Below, in pieces: positions 35,474 through 44,366 of a stretch of 64,000 nucleotides of DNA (the stretch's first letter is position 1; every line of letters begins with the position of its first letter). The translations under genes and the position numbers were made by a program. The stretch lies in contig JADGDD010000001.1 in assembly GCA_016745075.1 (NCBI GenBank), positions 1,179,125 through 1,243,124 of the forward strand, read 5' to 3'. Source of the DNA: Planctomycetota bacterium. Its GTDB lineage: Bacteria; Planctomycetota; UBA11346. Under the pieces are notes generated by a model, which saw only the letters and a program-made list of their open reading frames with translations, did not search any database and had not been told where the DNA came from.

Positions 35474-36424
35474 ATGCTATACCGTCCCTTCGGAAAACAT
35501 GGCTGGAATGTATCTTGTGTCGCCATGGGCACATGGAACATTGGCAATCAGTGGGGCACGGTTGATGAAGCGACAGCACTCACTGCTATTACAACTGCTT
35601 TTGATAATGGCGTAAACCTTTTTGATACAGCAGAAGGCTATGGTATTCCAAACGGGCTGTCTGAGGAACGGCTCGCAAAGGCGTTGAGTCATAAGCGTGA
35701 TCAGATATTTATCGCTTCAAAAATTGGTATGTATGGACGTAGTGATGGCTACCCGACTCGCACAGACAATGCTATGAGCATTCGTAATAGTGCTCATGCA
35801 TCACTCCACCGCTTACGTTGTGACCATCATGATATATTATTCTGTCATGAACCTGCCCCTGAACATCCTGATGCTTATCTAGAAGCTTTTGAGATGCTTA
35901 AACAGGAGGGACGTTTGCGTTTATCTGGTATTTCTACAGACAAGCTGGATGTCCTCAAACGCTTTAATCATGCTGGCACCTGTGATGTGGTTGAGATTGA
36001 CTATTCCTTATTACAGCGTGAACATGAAGCAGAGCTCATTCCTTATTGCATGGAACACAATATCGGCATTCTCATTCGTGGCGCTTTACATAAAGGGCTG
36101 TTATCTGGGAAATACACAAAAGCATCTGTCTTTGATGGCGTTCGCGCTGGCTGGAATATTGGCGGTAAGTGGCGCAATACAATTGAATCGCATCTTGATA
36201 TGGTTGAAAAAATAAAAACATGTACAGGAAATGGCGAAGCATTAATTACCGCAGCTCTACGGTATGTTGCATCGCATAAATCTACCCCCGTTGCCCTCTT
36301 CGGTGCAAAAGATGCACAACAAGTTGCAATGAACAGCACAGCTGGTGAACGACTCCTAACGGATGAAGAATATACAGCACTTCAAACCATTACCAACGTA
36401 GACGCGATTAATCATGCCCAGTAA
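35474..36424 (+). CDS. Aldo/keto reductase
   Basis: This 316-residue (beta/alpha)8 oxidoreductase is of the aldo/keto reductase family and uses NAD(P)H to reduce carbonyls. The catalytic tetrad can be placed as Asp and Tyr in FDTAEGYG, Lys in FIASKIG and His in ILFCHEP. Other family features are MGTWNIGNQWG at the start and SGISTDKLDVL. An AAGGAGCC ribosome site precedes the ATG. It is a single gene. The C-terminal NADP-binding segment (VALFGAKDAQQVAMN) is present. Confidence 0.92.
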   Translation: MLYRPFGKHGWNVSCVAMGTWNIGNQWGTVDEATALTAITTAFDNGVNLFDTAEGYGIPNGLSEERLAKALSHKRDQIFIASKIGMYGRSDGYPTRTDNAMSIRNSAHASLHRLRCDHHDILFCHEPAPEHPDAYLEAFEMLKQEGRLRLSGISTDKLDVLKRFNHAGTCDVVEIDYSLLQREHEAELIPYCMEHNIGILIRGALHKGLLSGKYTKASVFDGVRAGWNIGGKWRNTIESHLDMVEKIKTCTGNGEALITAALRYVASHKSTPVALFGAKDAQQVAMNSTAGERLLTDEEYTALQTITNVDAINHAQ

Positions 36425-36545
36425 TTGCCTGGAATAATTCAGGAGGTGGATAGAAAGCAATACTCGCAATCTCTCCATTGATCATTTCTGCCACAAAACT
36501 GGCAAAACAGTTCCCCTGTTAGTTCCATTTTTTCATAGGAGCAAT

Positions 36546-36956
36546 CTACAAACGTTCATTCATACTTTTAAGTCGTGTGCCCATGGCTGTCATAATGGCA
36601 AAAGAAAAGTCAAATGTATGCTTACAAAGAATTTCAAATTCTTGACGATTGATCGTCGCCACTTCTACATCACTGGTACACGTGGCAGAGGCATCGCGGC
36701 AACTGGTATCAAAAAAGGCCAATTCACCAAAAATATCTCCAACAGACAGCGTTGCTACTAAGACCATATCGTGGTGTAGGTACACCGTTCCACTTACGAT
36801 AAAGTACATGACATCACCATAGTCCCCTTGATCAAAAATCACATGATTATCTGGAAACCGTTGTCTGTTACGGCAGCATTGTAGTACAAGTTGTTGAGTA
36901 GCGACATCTAGCATATATTGGAGTATACTCTCAGGACCGTCCCCATGCAATGTCAT
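36546..36956 (-). CDS. Stand-alone cyclic nucleotide-binding domain protein
   Basis: This 136-residue protein consists of a single cNMP-binding (Crp/PKA-regulatory-type) domain: FDQGDYGDVMYFIVSGTVYLH and LSVGDIFGELAFFDTSCRDASATC. The phosphate-binding cassette GELAFFDTSCRDASA keeps the Glu but has Asp where CRP has the second Arg-Ala pair shifted (CRDASA), so ligand binding is plausible. There is no DNA-binding helix-turn-helix, so it is not a complete regulator and may act through a partner. The gene is divergent from the DUF2892-RND operon. The start is uncertain; a Met at residue 15 is an alternative. Confidence 0.85.
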   Translation of the reverse strand: MTLHGDGPESILQYMLDVATQQLVLQCCRNRQRFPDNHVIFDQGDYGDVMYFIVSGTVYLHHDMVLVATLSVGDIFGELAFFDTSCRDASATCTSDVEVATINRQEFEILCKHTFDFSFAIMTAMGTRLKSMNERL

Positions 36957-37008
36957 CTAACAGAAACTTGGCAATACCTCTATCATCCACTACCCGCTTA
37001 CTGCCCCC

Positions 37009-37036
37009 TTGACATATTCCACAATCGGAATATAAG
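37009..37036 (+). promoter_or_regulatory. Sigma-70 promoter with ATATTC-N8-GAATAT operator (DUF2892-RND operon)
   Basis: A consensus -35 TTGACA (37009-37014) and -10 TATAAG (37031-37036) are 16 bp apart. A 20-bp dyad ATATTC-N8-GAATAT (37014-37033; the perfect arms extend to ATATTCC/GGAATAT) fills the spacer, so a bound repressor would block polymerase directly. The same dyad occurs before the CoA-disulfide-reductase gene at 53536. ATTC-N8-GAAT is the operator form I recall for SqrR-type persulfide sensors. The DUF2892 ATG follows at 37070 with TAGGAG upstream. Confidence 0.75.
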
Positions 37037-37069
37037 AATCATAAGAACCGCGTTACTTAGGAGATTATC

Positions 37070-37306
37070 ATGCGCTGCGAAAACCTCATCCGAGCTATGG
37101 CTGGAACCCTTGTCTTAACAGGCCTCGCCCTTACCCACTTTCTTGGAAACCAATATTTTCTCTTCATTTGTGCTTTTGTCGGCATAAACTTGCTGCAATC
37201 TGCTTTCACTGGCTTTTGTCCAGCACAAAGTATCTTTAAGAAACTGGGCATGTGCTCAGACAACGGTGCTTGCTGTTCCGCTGACGGCTCTTCTGACGAA
37301 AAATAA
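37070..37306 (+). CDS. DUF2892 (YgaP-type transmembrane) protein
   Basis: This 78-residue membrane protein has an N-terminal MRCENLIRAMAGTLVLTGLALTHFLG and a second hydrophobic stretch YFLFICAFVGINLLQSAFTGFCPA. It matches DUF2892, the membrane part of YgaP-like proteins. The tail is Cys-rich (C at GFCPA, GMCSD, GACCS), suggesting thiol or metal chemistry. In other bacteria this domain is often fused to rhodanese or encoded in BigR/YgaV-controlled operons for sulfide and persulfide stress. Here it leads a TolC-MFP-RND operon, and its promoter shares an operator with a rhodanese operon. It is not itself fused to rhodanese. Confidence 0.87.
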   Translation: MRCENLIRAMAGTLVLTGLALTHFLGNQYFLFICAFVGINLLQSAFTGFCPAQSIFKKLGMCSDNGACCSADGSSDEK

Positions 37307-37313
37307 GACTCCC

Positions 37314-38633
37314 ATGAAATACCACACACTCATACCGCTTCTGTTTGTTACCTGCCAATCGTTTTCCGCGGAAAGTCTTCCGCCAGAACAAGGCCTCTCG
37401 CTCAGTCAGAGCGTGGCTCTTGCCCAAGAACACAACCCAGATGCGGCTATTGCTCGCTCCCACATTGCTGAATCAGAAATACTCTTACTGCGAGCACAGG
37501 CTGGGCAGCAGCCCATCGTTCAATCATCCATCGCTTATACCCGCATGGATCAACCGATGATGGCTTTTGGCTCCATCCTCAATCAACAAGCTTTTGACTC
37601 GTCTATCGATTTCAACGATACCCCAGAAATCGATAACCTCCGCGTCGGCATTGAAGCGCGTTACGCACTCTATGATGGTGGACAGAGTTCTGCTGCACAA
37701 GCCGCTGCACAAGCTGGTATACGTGCGGCTCAAGCTGGACTTGAAAGCGTTCAACTACTGCTCACCCGTGCAACCAGCGCCAGTTGGATTGCTTCCTATA
37801 AGGCACAAGCCCATGAACAAGCTGCCGAAGCAATGATAACCGCTCTTAAGGCACATCTACGCACGATGCAATCTCGCCAAGAAAATGGCACTGCCTTAGA
37901 AACGGATGTGCTCGAATTAGATGTACGCCTAGCTGAAGCACAAGACCAACTGATTCAAGCACAGGGTCATACTCAATTAGCACAAGCCGCCCTGCAACGC
38001 TTACTCGCTACAGATCATGCGCCACAGATAACCGATACACTGCCAGAAATACATAGACCACAGACAGAAACAACCAGCTCTCAACAACGCCCAGAACTCC
38101 GCTCTCAACAAGAACGTAGCGCTGCGGCAACTGCACAACAAGAAACCGCTGCTGCCCAATTACGTCCACAGGTACAAATTTTTGGTGGTACGTGGTATGA
38201 TCATGGCTTTGAAACAGATGACGGTGCCCAAAGCTGGCTGGCTGGCGTACAGGTGCAGTATACGTTGTGGGACGGCAACGCCAACCGTGCTGCTAGCGCT
38301 GCCGCTCAACAACGTCTTCAACAAAGCAAACACCGTGAGCGGCTGGTTGCTTTACAGATAGACGAAGACATCCATGCGGCCCGTATACGTGAAGAAGCGG
38401 CTCAACAACGCATTAGCACAGCTCAAAAAGCACTCACCATGGCTGGAAAACACCGTGACTTACTCAGCAAACGACTCACGGCTGGTTTAGCTACACCGTC
38501 GCAAATTATTGATGCCGAATCATCACGCACTGCTGCTACTGCACGTTTACGCACAGCACAGGCAGACCTTATACAAGCCCGTATTGATTGGCATCTCGCA
38601 CTTGGCCATTCACCGTTTACTCCAAAGAAATAA
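37314..38633 (+). CDS. TolC-family outer-membrane efflux protein
   Basis: This 439-residue protein starts with a signal peptide (MKYHTLIPLLFVTCQSFSA). It has the two long helical repeats of the TolC family: LSLSQSVALAQEHNPDAAIARSHIAESEILLLRAQAG and a second copy around RPELRSQQERSAAATAQQETAAAQLRPQV. A short beta segment (IFGGTWYDHG) precedes ASAAAQQRLQQS. It would form the outer-membrane exit duct of the tripartite pump encoded downstream. The ATG at 37314 is 7 bp after the DUF2892 stop; the frame is open further upstream but only inside DUF2892. All genes to 43048 run in one direction with short gaps. Confidence 0.92.
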   Translation: MKYHTLIPLLFVTCQSFSAESLPPEQGLSLSQSVALAQEHNPDAAIARSHIAESEILLLRAQAGQQPIVQSSIAYTRMDQPMMAFGSILNQQAFDSSIDFNDTPEIDNLRVGIEARYALYDGGQSSAAQAAAQAGIRAAQAGLESVQLLLTRATSASWIASYKAQAHEQAAEAMITALKAHLRTMQSRQENGTALETDVLELDVRLAEAQDQLIQAQGHTQLAQAALQRLLATDHAPQITDTLPEIHRPQTETTSSQQRPELRSQQERSAAATAQQETAAAQLRPQVQIFGGTWYDHGFETDDGAQSWLAGVQVQYTLWDGNANRAASAAAQQRLQQSKHRERLVALQIDEDIHAARIREEAAQQRISTAQKALTMAGKHRDLLSKRLTAGLATPSQIIDAESSRTAATARLRTAQADLIQARIDWHLALGHSPFTPKK

Positions 38634-38668
38634 TTCTTGAATTTGCACAACCTACGAGAGATCTCACC

Positions 38669-39688
38669 ATGAAATTACCATTCATCACCGCCGCCCTCCC
38701 ACTACTTTTGTTCACTGCTTGTGGAGAACAACACAATAATGCGGTACAATTACCTCCTTTACCAACCATCCTTGTGAATACCGCTCCCGTACAAAAAGAT
38801 GCGGGCGTTTTATGGCAAGAATACACAACAACGGTTTTTGCTCCACAAACCAGTATCATAGCTGCTAAAATTGCAGGACGGGTTACAGAGATCAACGTGT
38901 CTTTGGGCAAACGTGTTCAAAAAGGGGATGTGCTCTTACGTATTGATGACACCGATTTACGTGCTGCTCTCCAAACAGCAGAAATTCAAAATAAACAAGC
39001 ACAACAGGACCTCGTTCGTTATCAAGGCATGAAAAAAGAAAATGCAGTTACCTTACAAGAATTTGACCAAGTAGAAACACGAGCCGCAACCACACAATCT
39101 GCCGTTCAAGAGATGACAACCATGCTTGCACACACAACCCTCAGCGCTCCATACAGCGGTATCATTACCGCCAAATCCATTGAAAATGGTGTCATGGCCA
39201 TGCCCGGCACTCCCTTACTCACCATAGCCAATGATACTCGTCTACAATTACAGTGCGAAATACCAGAACAAGTTCGTTCATCTCTAACGATTGGCCAAGA
39301 GATGCAGGCGCAGATAGGTAGCAAAAACATCAAAGCATTTGTTGCTGAAATTGCGCCAACTGCTAATCAACGTAGCCGAACAGTGCTGATTAAGCTCACC
39401 ATTCCGCAAGATGAATCTGTATTCATTGGTCAGTTCGGTCGCCTACGTGTTCCACTTGCTGGTAACGAATCTTTACGCGTTCCTGATAGCGCTATTGTTC
39501 AACGAGGACAACTCGAAATAGTGTTTATTGCCAACAATAACACCGCGCACTTACGACTTGTCCGCACAGGCCGCAGCAGTGATGGCCAGACCGTTATCGT
39601 AAGCGGTCTCGACAAAAATGAAGCTGATCAAGTTATTACCAGCAATACCCATCAACTCGTAGACGGCCAACCAATTACAATTCAATAA
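38669..39688 (+). CDS. RND efflux periplasmic adaptor (lipoprotein)
   Basis: This 339-residue adaptor has a lipoprotein signal (MKLPFITAALPLLLFTAC, Cys18). Its lipoyl domain is split into the halves IAAKIAGRVTEINVSLGKRVQKGDVLLRID and TLSAPYSGIITAKSIENGVMAMPGTPLLTI, around a short helical hairpin of about 50 residues. A beta-barrel and membrane-proximal domain follow. It links the RND pump to the TolC duct. The short hairpin is typical of multidrug-type rather than heavy-metal (CusB-like) adaptors. The ATG at 38669 lies 35 bp after the TolC gene. Confidence 0.92.
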   Translation: MKLPFITAALPLLLFTACGEQHNNAVQLPPLPTILVNTAPVQKDAGVLWQEYTTTVFAPQTSIIAAKIAGRVTEINVSLGKRVQKGDVLLRIDDTDLRAALQTAEIQNKQAQQDLVRYQGMKKENAVTLQEFDQVETRAATTQSAVQEMTTMLAHTTLSAPYSGIITAKSIENGVMAMPGTPLLTIANDTRLQLQCEIPEQVRSSLTIGQEMQAQIGSKNIKAFVAEIAPTANQRSRTVLIKLTIPQDESVFIGQFGRLRVPLAGNESLRVPDSAIVQRGQLEIVFIANNNTAHLRLVRTGRSSDGQTVIVSGLDKNEADQVITSNTHQLVDGQPITIQ

Positions 39689-39805
39689 CAAAAGCAAGAC
39701 GAGGCCATGAAGGTGTTTCTCAGGGGAAAAGCTCCATCGCCCGCATAACACCAACCGCAGAGTCTCTCCTCAAATATTATATCTTAACATTAACGGACAC
39801 CTATC

Positions 39806-42800
39806 ATGACAATTCCTGAACATCTTCCAAGTGAAGGATTTGCGGGCCGTATTGCCGCAGGTTTTATTACTTCTAAACTCACACCGCTTCTTGTTATTGC
39901 CTCTATTTTACTCGGGCTTATGGCTACGCTGTTATTACCACGTGAAGAAGAGCCACAAATTAAAGTGCCAATGATAGACATTATGGTATCTATGCCGGGC
40001 ACTTCGTCTTCCGAAATGGAACAACGGGTCACCAACCCCATGGAGAAATTACTCTGGGAAATTGATGGTGTTGAATATGTCTACTCAACCTCCATGCCAG
40101 GACAAAGTTTAGTTATTGTCCGCTTTGAAGTTGGTCGTGATAGCGAAAAAAGCCAAATATTACTCAACAGTAAATTGGAAGCAAATTACGATATTATTCC
40201 ACCAGGTGCCAGCATGCCGCTGATTAAACCACACTCGATTGATGATGTGCCAATTATGGCCCTGACTCTACACAGTAGCGAATACGACCACACCCATTTA
40301 CGCAGCCTTGCCAGTGAACTAGAACAAGGCATTAAACAAATTCCTGATGTATCAGAAACAACCATCATTGGCGGCTACCGCCGTGCCGTACATGTAGAAC
40401 TAGACACTACTCGTTTAACCGCTCGCCATATTGCCGCTGGGCAAGTCGTCTCCGCGCTTGAATCAGCCAATACCCAATTTCATGCCGGTACACTGATTAA
40501 CAATAATAATTCTATCAGCGTTGAAACCGGTGGTTTTTTCCGAACTCAGGAAGATGTGGCTGCAACCGTCGTTGGTGTTTTTGAAGACAACCCTATTTAT
40601 TTGCGTGATGTTGCTACGGTTATCGACAGCGCAGAAGATCCGTCTACCTATGTTTTCCACGGTCGTGGTGCTGCCAGCGCCAATCGCTCTGATGAACAGG
40701 CAGCCGTTACCATTAGCATTGCTAAACGGCCAGGGACGAATGCTATTACCGTTGCCAATGCCATTAGCGAAAAAGTAACATACTTACAACCACGGCTCTT
40801 TCCAAAAAGTGTCGGCATTACCACCACGCGTAATTATGGTGATAGTGCTGCTGAAAAATCGAATGAATTATTATTTCACATGGGGATAGCCATTGTCAGT
40901 GTATCCATTCTTATCATGTTGATGCTGGGCTGGCGCGAATCTTTAATTGTATTAGTGGCCATTCCAACCACGCTGTCTTTAACCTTACTCGTCTTTTATC
41001 TGTATGGGTACACGCTTAACCGCATCACCTTATTTGCCTTAATTTTCTCCATCGGCATTTTGGTTGATGATGCTATTGTTGTCATCGAAAATATTGTCCG
41101 CCATCGGCATCTTCCTGAAAATAAAAATAAACCACTGCGTACCATTGCAGTAGAAGCTACAGCCGAAGTTGGCAACCCAACCATCCTCGCAACTTGGGCC
41201 GTTATTGCAGCTATTTTGCCAATGGCTGGCGTGGGTGGGCTTATGGGGCCATACATGCGCCCAATTCCTGTTGGTGCATCTGCTGCTATGTTCTTCTCAC
41301 TCATCGTTGCTTTTATTGTTACACCGTGGGCCGCTTTAAAAGTCATGGGCCGCCATTCTCTTAGTGCCTCTACACATGTATCAGAAGATGAAAAGACAGA
41401 TGATTTCTTCACCCGCCTCTATCGTGTCTTTATGGGCACACTTTTAAACAAAGGTCTTGCCCGATGGGCTTTCCTTGGTGGCATTACTGCTTTATTACTT
41501 GGCGCAATGGCCCTAGTTCCAGCAGGTCTTGTCCAAGTCAAAATGCTCCCCTTTGATAATAAGAGCGAATTCCAAGTTATTGTGAATATGCCAGAAGGCT
41601 CTAGCTTGGAACAGACAGCACGCGCTACCAGAGAAATGGCAGCCGCCCTGCGTCATGAACCAGAAGTTGAGCACTATCAAGCATACATCGGTACTGCTTC
41701 ACCATTTAATTTTAATGGGCTTGTTCGCCATTATTTCCTACGGTCTGGTGCACCATCGGCTGATATTCAAGTAAACCTTCTGCCCAAACATGCTCGCACA
41801 GCACAGTCTCATGATATTGCTAAACGTGTACGCCCAGCACTTGCTGAAATTGCCAAACGCTATGGCGCTTCTATTGCCGTAGCGGAAGTTCCACCTGGCC
41901 CGCCTGTACTACAAACTTTAGTTGCTGAAGTCTATGGCCCAACACAAGAAGACCGCATTGCCCTTGCCCGTGAAGTTAAAACTATTTTTGAAACCACAGA
42001 TGGGGTTGTTGATAGCGATTGGTACGTAGAAGCCCCACAACCACAACGTCGCTTCCTACCAGATAGTGAAAAAGCTGCGCTACACGGCATTACGACCGAA
42101 CATATTAACGAATCTATTGCCTTACTTGCTCATGGTCAGATAGCTGGCTTATTACATGTGGACCACACTCGTGAAGATATTCCCATCACCGTTCGGCTTC
42201 CACAAGAATCACGTACCACTATTGATGATGTCCTCAATATTACCTTAACCAGCTCCACTGGCGATCACATCCCATTACGCGAACTCGTACGCGTAGTTGA
42301 AGAATATGGTGAAACCGCGATCTACCATAAAAACTTACTCCCTGTCACCTACGTAACCGCCGATGTTGCTGGAGCCATAGAAGCCCCCGTTTACGCTATA
42401 GGCAGCATGAACGAACGGCTGGCCACTCTGGATGGTACTACCTTCGGCGGCACCGAAAAAGACATTACCATTTACAACGGCGCTATGCCCACCCAAGATT
42501 ATAAACCCGCGATTAAATGGGATGGTGAATGGCATATCACTATTGAAGTCTTCCGCGACCTTGGCCTAGCCTTTGCAGGCGTGCTCGTACTTATTTATCT
42601 GCTAATGGTTGGCTGGTTCAAAAGCTTTATTACACCACTTATCGTTATGGTAGCAATTCCATTTAGCCTTGTTGGTATCTTACCAGCCCACACTGGTATG
42701 GGCGCATTCTTCAGCGCCACCTCCATGATCGGTTTTATGGCAGGTGCCGGTATTGTAGTACGGAATTCTATTATTCTGATCGACTTTATTGAACTACGCA

Positions 42801-43048
42801 TCAAACACGGAGATGCTCTCAGCAAAGCAGTGGTAGACGCTGGTGCCGTTCGTTTCCGTCCAATGTTACTGACCGCTCTTGCTGTTGTCGTCGGTGCCAG
42901 CGTGATTCTCTTTGACCCTATCTTTCAAGGCCTTGCCATTTCGCTTATGGCTGGAGAAATAGCCAGCTTATTTATTAGCCGTATGGCTATTCCTGTTTTG
43001 TATTACATGGTGAACAAAAAGAACACACAGAAAAATGTCGAGAGTTAA
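39806..43048 (+). CDS. RND-family inner-membrane efflux transporter
   Basis: This 1080-residue proton-driven transporter is of the AcrB/hydrophobe-amphiphile type. TM1 is [22 protein letters not shown]. The porter entry motif [25 protein letters not shown] is recognisable. TM4 has the proton-relay Asp pair in [17 protein letters not shown] second half begins near residue 540, ending with TM segments around [15 protein letters not shown] and [15 protein letters not shown]. The N-terminus is longer than usual ([16 protein letters not shown]) and the REEEP stretch after TM1 resembles the divergent ACR-like subfamily. Gene order DUF2892-TolC-MFP-RND with the SqrR-like operator suggests induction by reactive sulfur or thiol stress. 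The exported compound is unknown. Confidence 0.95.
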   Translation: MTIPEHLPSEGFAGRIAAGFITSKLTPLLVIASILLGLMATLLLPREEEPQIKVPMIDIMVSMPGTSSSEMEQRVTNPMEKLLWEIDGVEYVYSTSMPGQSLVIVRFEVGRDSEKSQILLNSKLEANYDIIPPGASMPLIKPHSIDDVPIMALTLHSSEYDHTHLRSLASELEQGIKQIPDVSETTIIGGYRRAVHVELDTTRLTARHIAAGQVVSALESANTQFHAGTLINNNNSISVETGGFFRTQEDVAATVVGVFEDNPIYLRDVATVIDSAEDPSTYVFHGRGAASANRSDEQAAVTISIAKRPGTNAITVANAISEKVTYLQPRLFPKSVGITTTRNYGDSAAEKSNELLFHMGIAIVSVSILIMLMLGWRESLIVLVAIPTTLSLTLLVFYLYGYTLNRITLFALIFSIGILVDDAIVVIENIVRHRHLPENKNKPLRTIAVEATAEVGNPTILATWAVIAAILPMAGVGGLMGPYMRPIPVGASAAMFFSLIVAFIVTPWAALKVMGRHSLSASTHVSEDEKTDDFFTRLYRVFMGTLLNKGLARWAFLGGITALLLGAMALVPAGLVQVKMLPFDNKSEFQVIVNMPEGSSLEQTARATREMAAALRHEPEVEHYQAYIGTASPFNFNGLVRHYFLRSGAPSADIQVNLLPKHARTAQSHDIAKRVRPALAEIAKRYGASIAVAEVPPGPPVLQTLVAEVYGPTQEDRIALAREVKTIFETTDGVVDSDWYVEAPQPQRRFLPDSEKAALHGITTEHINESIALLAHGQIAGLLHVDHTREDIPITVRLPQESRTTIDDVLNITLTSSTGDHIPLRELVRVVEEYGETAIYHKNLLPVTYVTADVAGAIEAPVYAIGSMNERLATLDGTTFGGTEKDITIYNGAMPTQDYKPAIKWDGEWHITIEVFRDLGLAFAGVLVLIYLLMVGWFKSFITPLIVMVAIPFSLVGILPAHTGMGAFFSATSMIGFMAGAGIVVRNSIILIDFIELRIKHGDALSKAVVDAGAVRFRPMLLTALAVVVGASVILFDPIFQGLAISLMAGEIASLFISRMAIPVLYYMVNKKNTQKNVES

Positions 43049-43071
43049 AATCCTCCCATGTAACAACACAA

Positions 43072-43132
43072 CCACTGATAGAGAGACATCACTCCAAATA
43101 TACTATTCTCAAGCAACATCTCTCTATTAGTG
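43072..43132. terminator. Long inverted repeat between convergent genes
   Basis: CACTGATAGAGAGA (43072-43085) pairs with TCTCTCTATTAGTG (43119-43132), 14 bp with a single G-T pair around a 33-nt AT-rich loop. It lies between the convergent RND and propeller genes. No T-run follows, so it is a factor-assisted or bidirectional terminator at best. Confidence 0.45.
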
Positions 43133-43137
43133 ACATC

Positions 43138-44364
43138 TTAATGTATTGCTACTATCTCACCATCTATTGTTCCAATATAGACGGATCCGTCCTCAACCCA
43201 TGGACATGAATTTATATAACTTGGTACTTTTGTTGGCGATGAGATGGTATGATCCCATTGTTGCTCACCTGTTTTGGCATTCAATGCATATAATTTGCCG
43301 TCATACGATGAAAAATAGACTATTCCATCTTGAGATGAAATAGAAGCAGATGAACGAACTGGACCTCCAGTTTTGAAGTTCCACAGAGGGTCTAGCTGTT
43401 TATCATCATACACATACAAATGGCCACTATCACAACCGATAAAAACACTGCCTCCCCAGACAGTCGTAGAAGAAAAAACGGCTTTCATCTCTTTCTTTTC
43501 CTTATGGGGTTCTATCGATTTTGTTACATATACATTTGATTCCAAGCTAGCCAAAGCAACAACTGGATAACGAGGAGCTGTTCCTATTAAAGCCGCACAG
43601 GTTCCATAAACGCTATTATTTACGACTGCTGGCGTAGAACAAGAATAGGCAAGGCTTGGCATGAAATTTTTAGGTAATTGTATAGCCGAATTTATATTAA
43701 CAACTCTACACCCAACTCCAGCAGGGCTAAATCCGATAAGAAAATCTTTAGTTACGGTTACCCCCGCTGTTGCAGGAGAACGATCTCTTCCATGCCACAC
43801 TTCCTTGCCCGTTTCGACATCAAATCCGGAAATTTCACGATTTCCTCCTTTAGAGAATACAAGCCCATAAGCAACCGCAGGAGAAAAGGCCACTATCTTA
43901 TTCTGTGATTTTTTTGGAGAAACGCTCCATTTGACTTTTCCTGTTTTCATATCAACAGAGTACAGTTGACCATCTCCTGCCGTGAAATAGACAAAGCCAT
44001 CTGCAATACAGGCAGAACTAACAACACCTTGATATTCTTTATCTCTACCTTCTTTAATTCCTAAGCTCCATACTTCTTTCCCCGACTCTGCATCCAAGGC
44101 AAAAAAACCTTTATCAGAGCCGGTATATATTATTCCATCAAAAAATACTGGAGACGACAACACCTGTCCCCCTATTTTAGTCCGCCATTTTTCCCCATTT
44201 TTTACCGGAACGCCTTTCGTGTTATTTACACCTGCACGATCTAGTCCATACCTCCAGATTGCTCCTTGGGTTACTTGTTTTGATTCTAAAATCGTGCTAG
44301 AATCTTCTGTATATGCACATAGTGCACTTGTTAGTAAGATGCTCGTTAATAGTAATTTCTTCAT
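43138..44364 (-). CDS. Secreted PQQ-type beta-propeller protein (copy 1)
   Basis: This 408-residue protein has a signal peptide (MKKLLLTSILLTSALCA) followed by PQQ-like/BamB-like propeller blades. Repeats of the type G..Y.GS..G...ALDA.TG...W include GIIYTGSDKGFFALDAESGKEVW, FVYFTAGDGQLYSVDMKTGKVKW and IVYFSSYDGKLYALNAKTGEQQW. Such propellers are mostly protein- or ligand-binding scaffolds, and PQQ itself is not needed. It starts 2 bp after the double-FGE-fold gene with an AGAGG ribosome site, so the two are one operon. A paralogous pair lies at 55933-60312. It probably acts in the periplasm or at the cell surface with its partner. Confidence 0.88.
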   Translation of the reverse strand: MKKLLLTSILLTSALCAYTEDSSTILESKQVTQGAIWRYGLDRAGVNNTKGVPVKNGEKWRTKIGGQVLSSPVFFDGIIYTGSDKGFFALDAESGKEVWSLGIKEGRDKEYQGVVSSACIADGFVYFTAGDGQLYSVDMKTGKVKWSVSPKKSQNKIVAFSPAVAYGLVFSKGGNREISGFDVETGKEVWHGRDRSPATAGVTVTKDFLIGFSPAGVGCRVVNINSAIQLPKNFMPSLAYSCSTPAVVNNSVYGTCAALIGTAPRYPVVALASLESNVYVTKSIEPHKEKKEMKAVFSSTTVWGGSVFIGCDSGHLYVYDDKQLDPLWNFKTGGPVRSSASISSQDGIVYFSSYDGKLYALNAKTGEQQWDHTISSPTKVPSYINSCPWVEDGSVYIGTIDGEIVAIH

Positions 44365-44366
44365 GT

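Noticed and set aside
39708..39749. 13-codon open frame before the RND transporter
   Set aside because: Too short and without a clear ribosome site; probably chance in the spacer between adaptor and pump genes.
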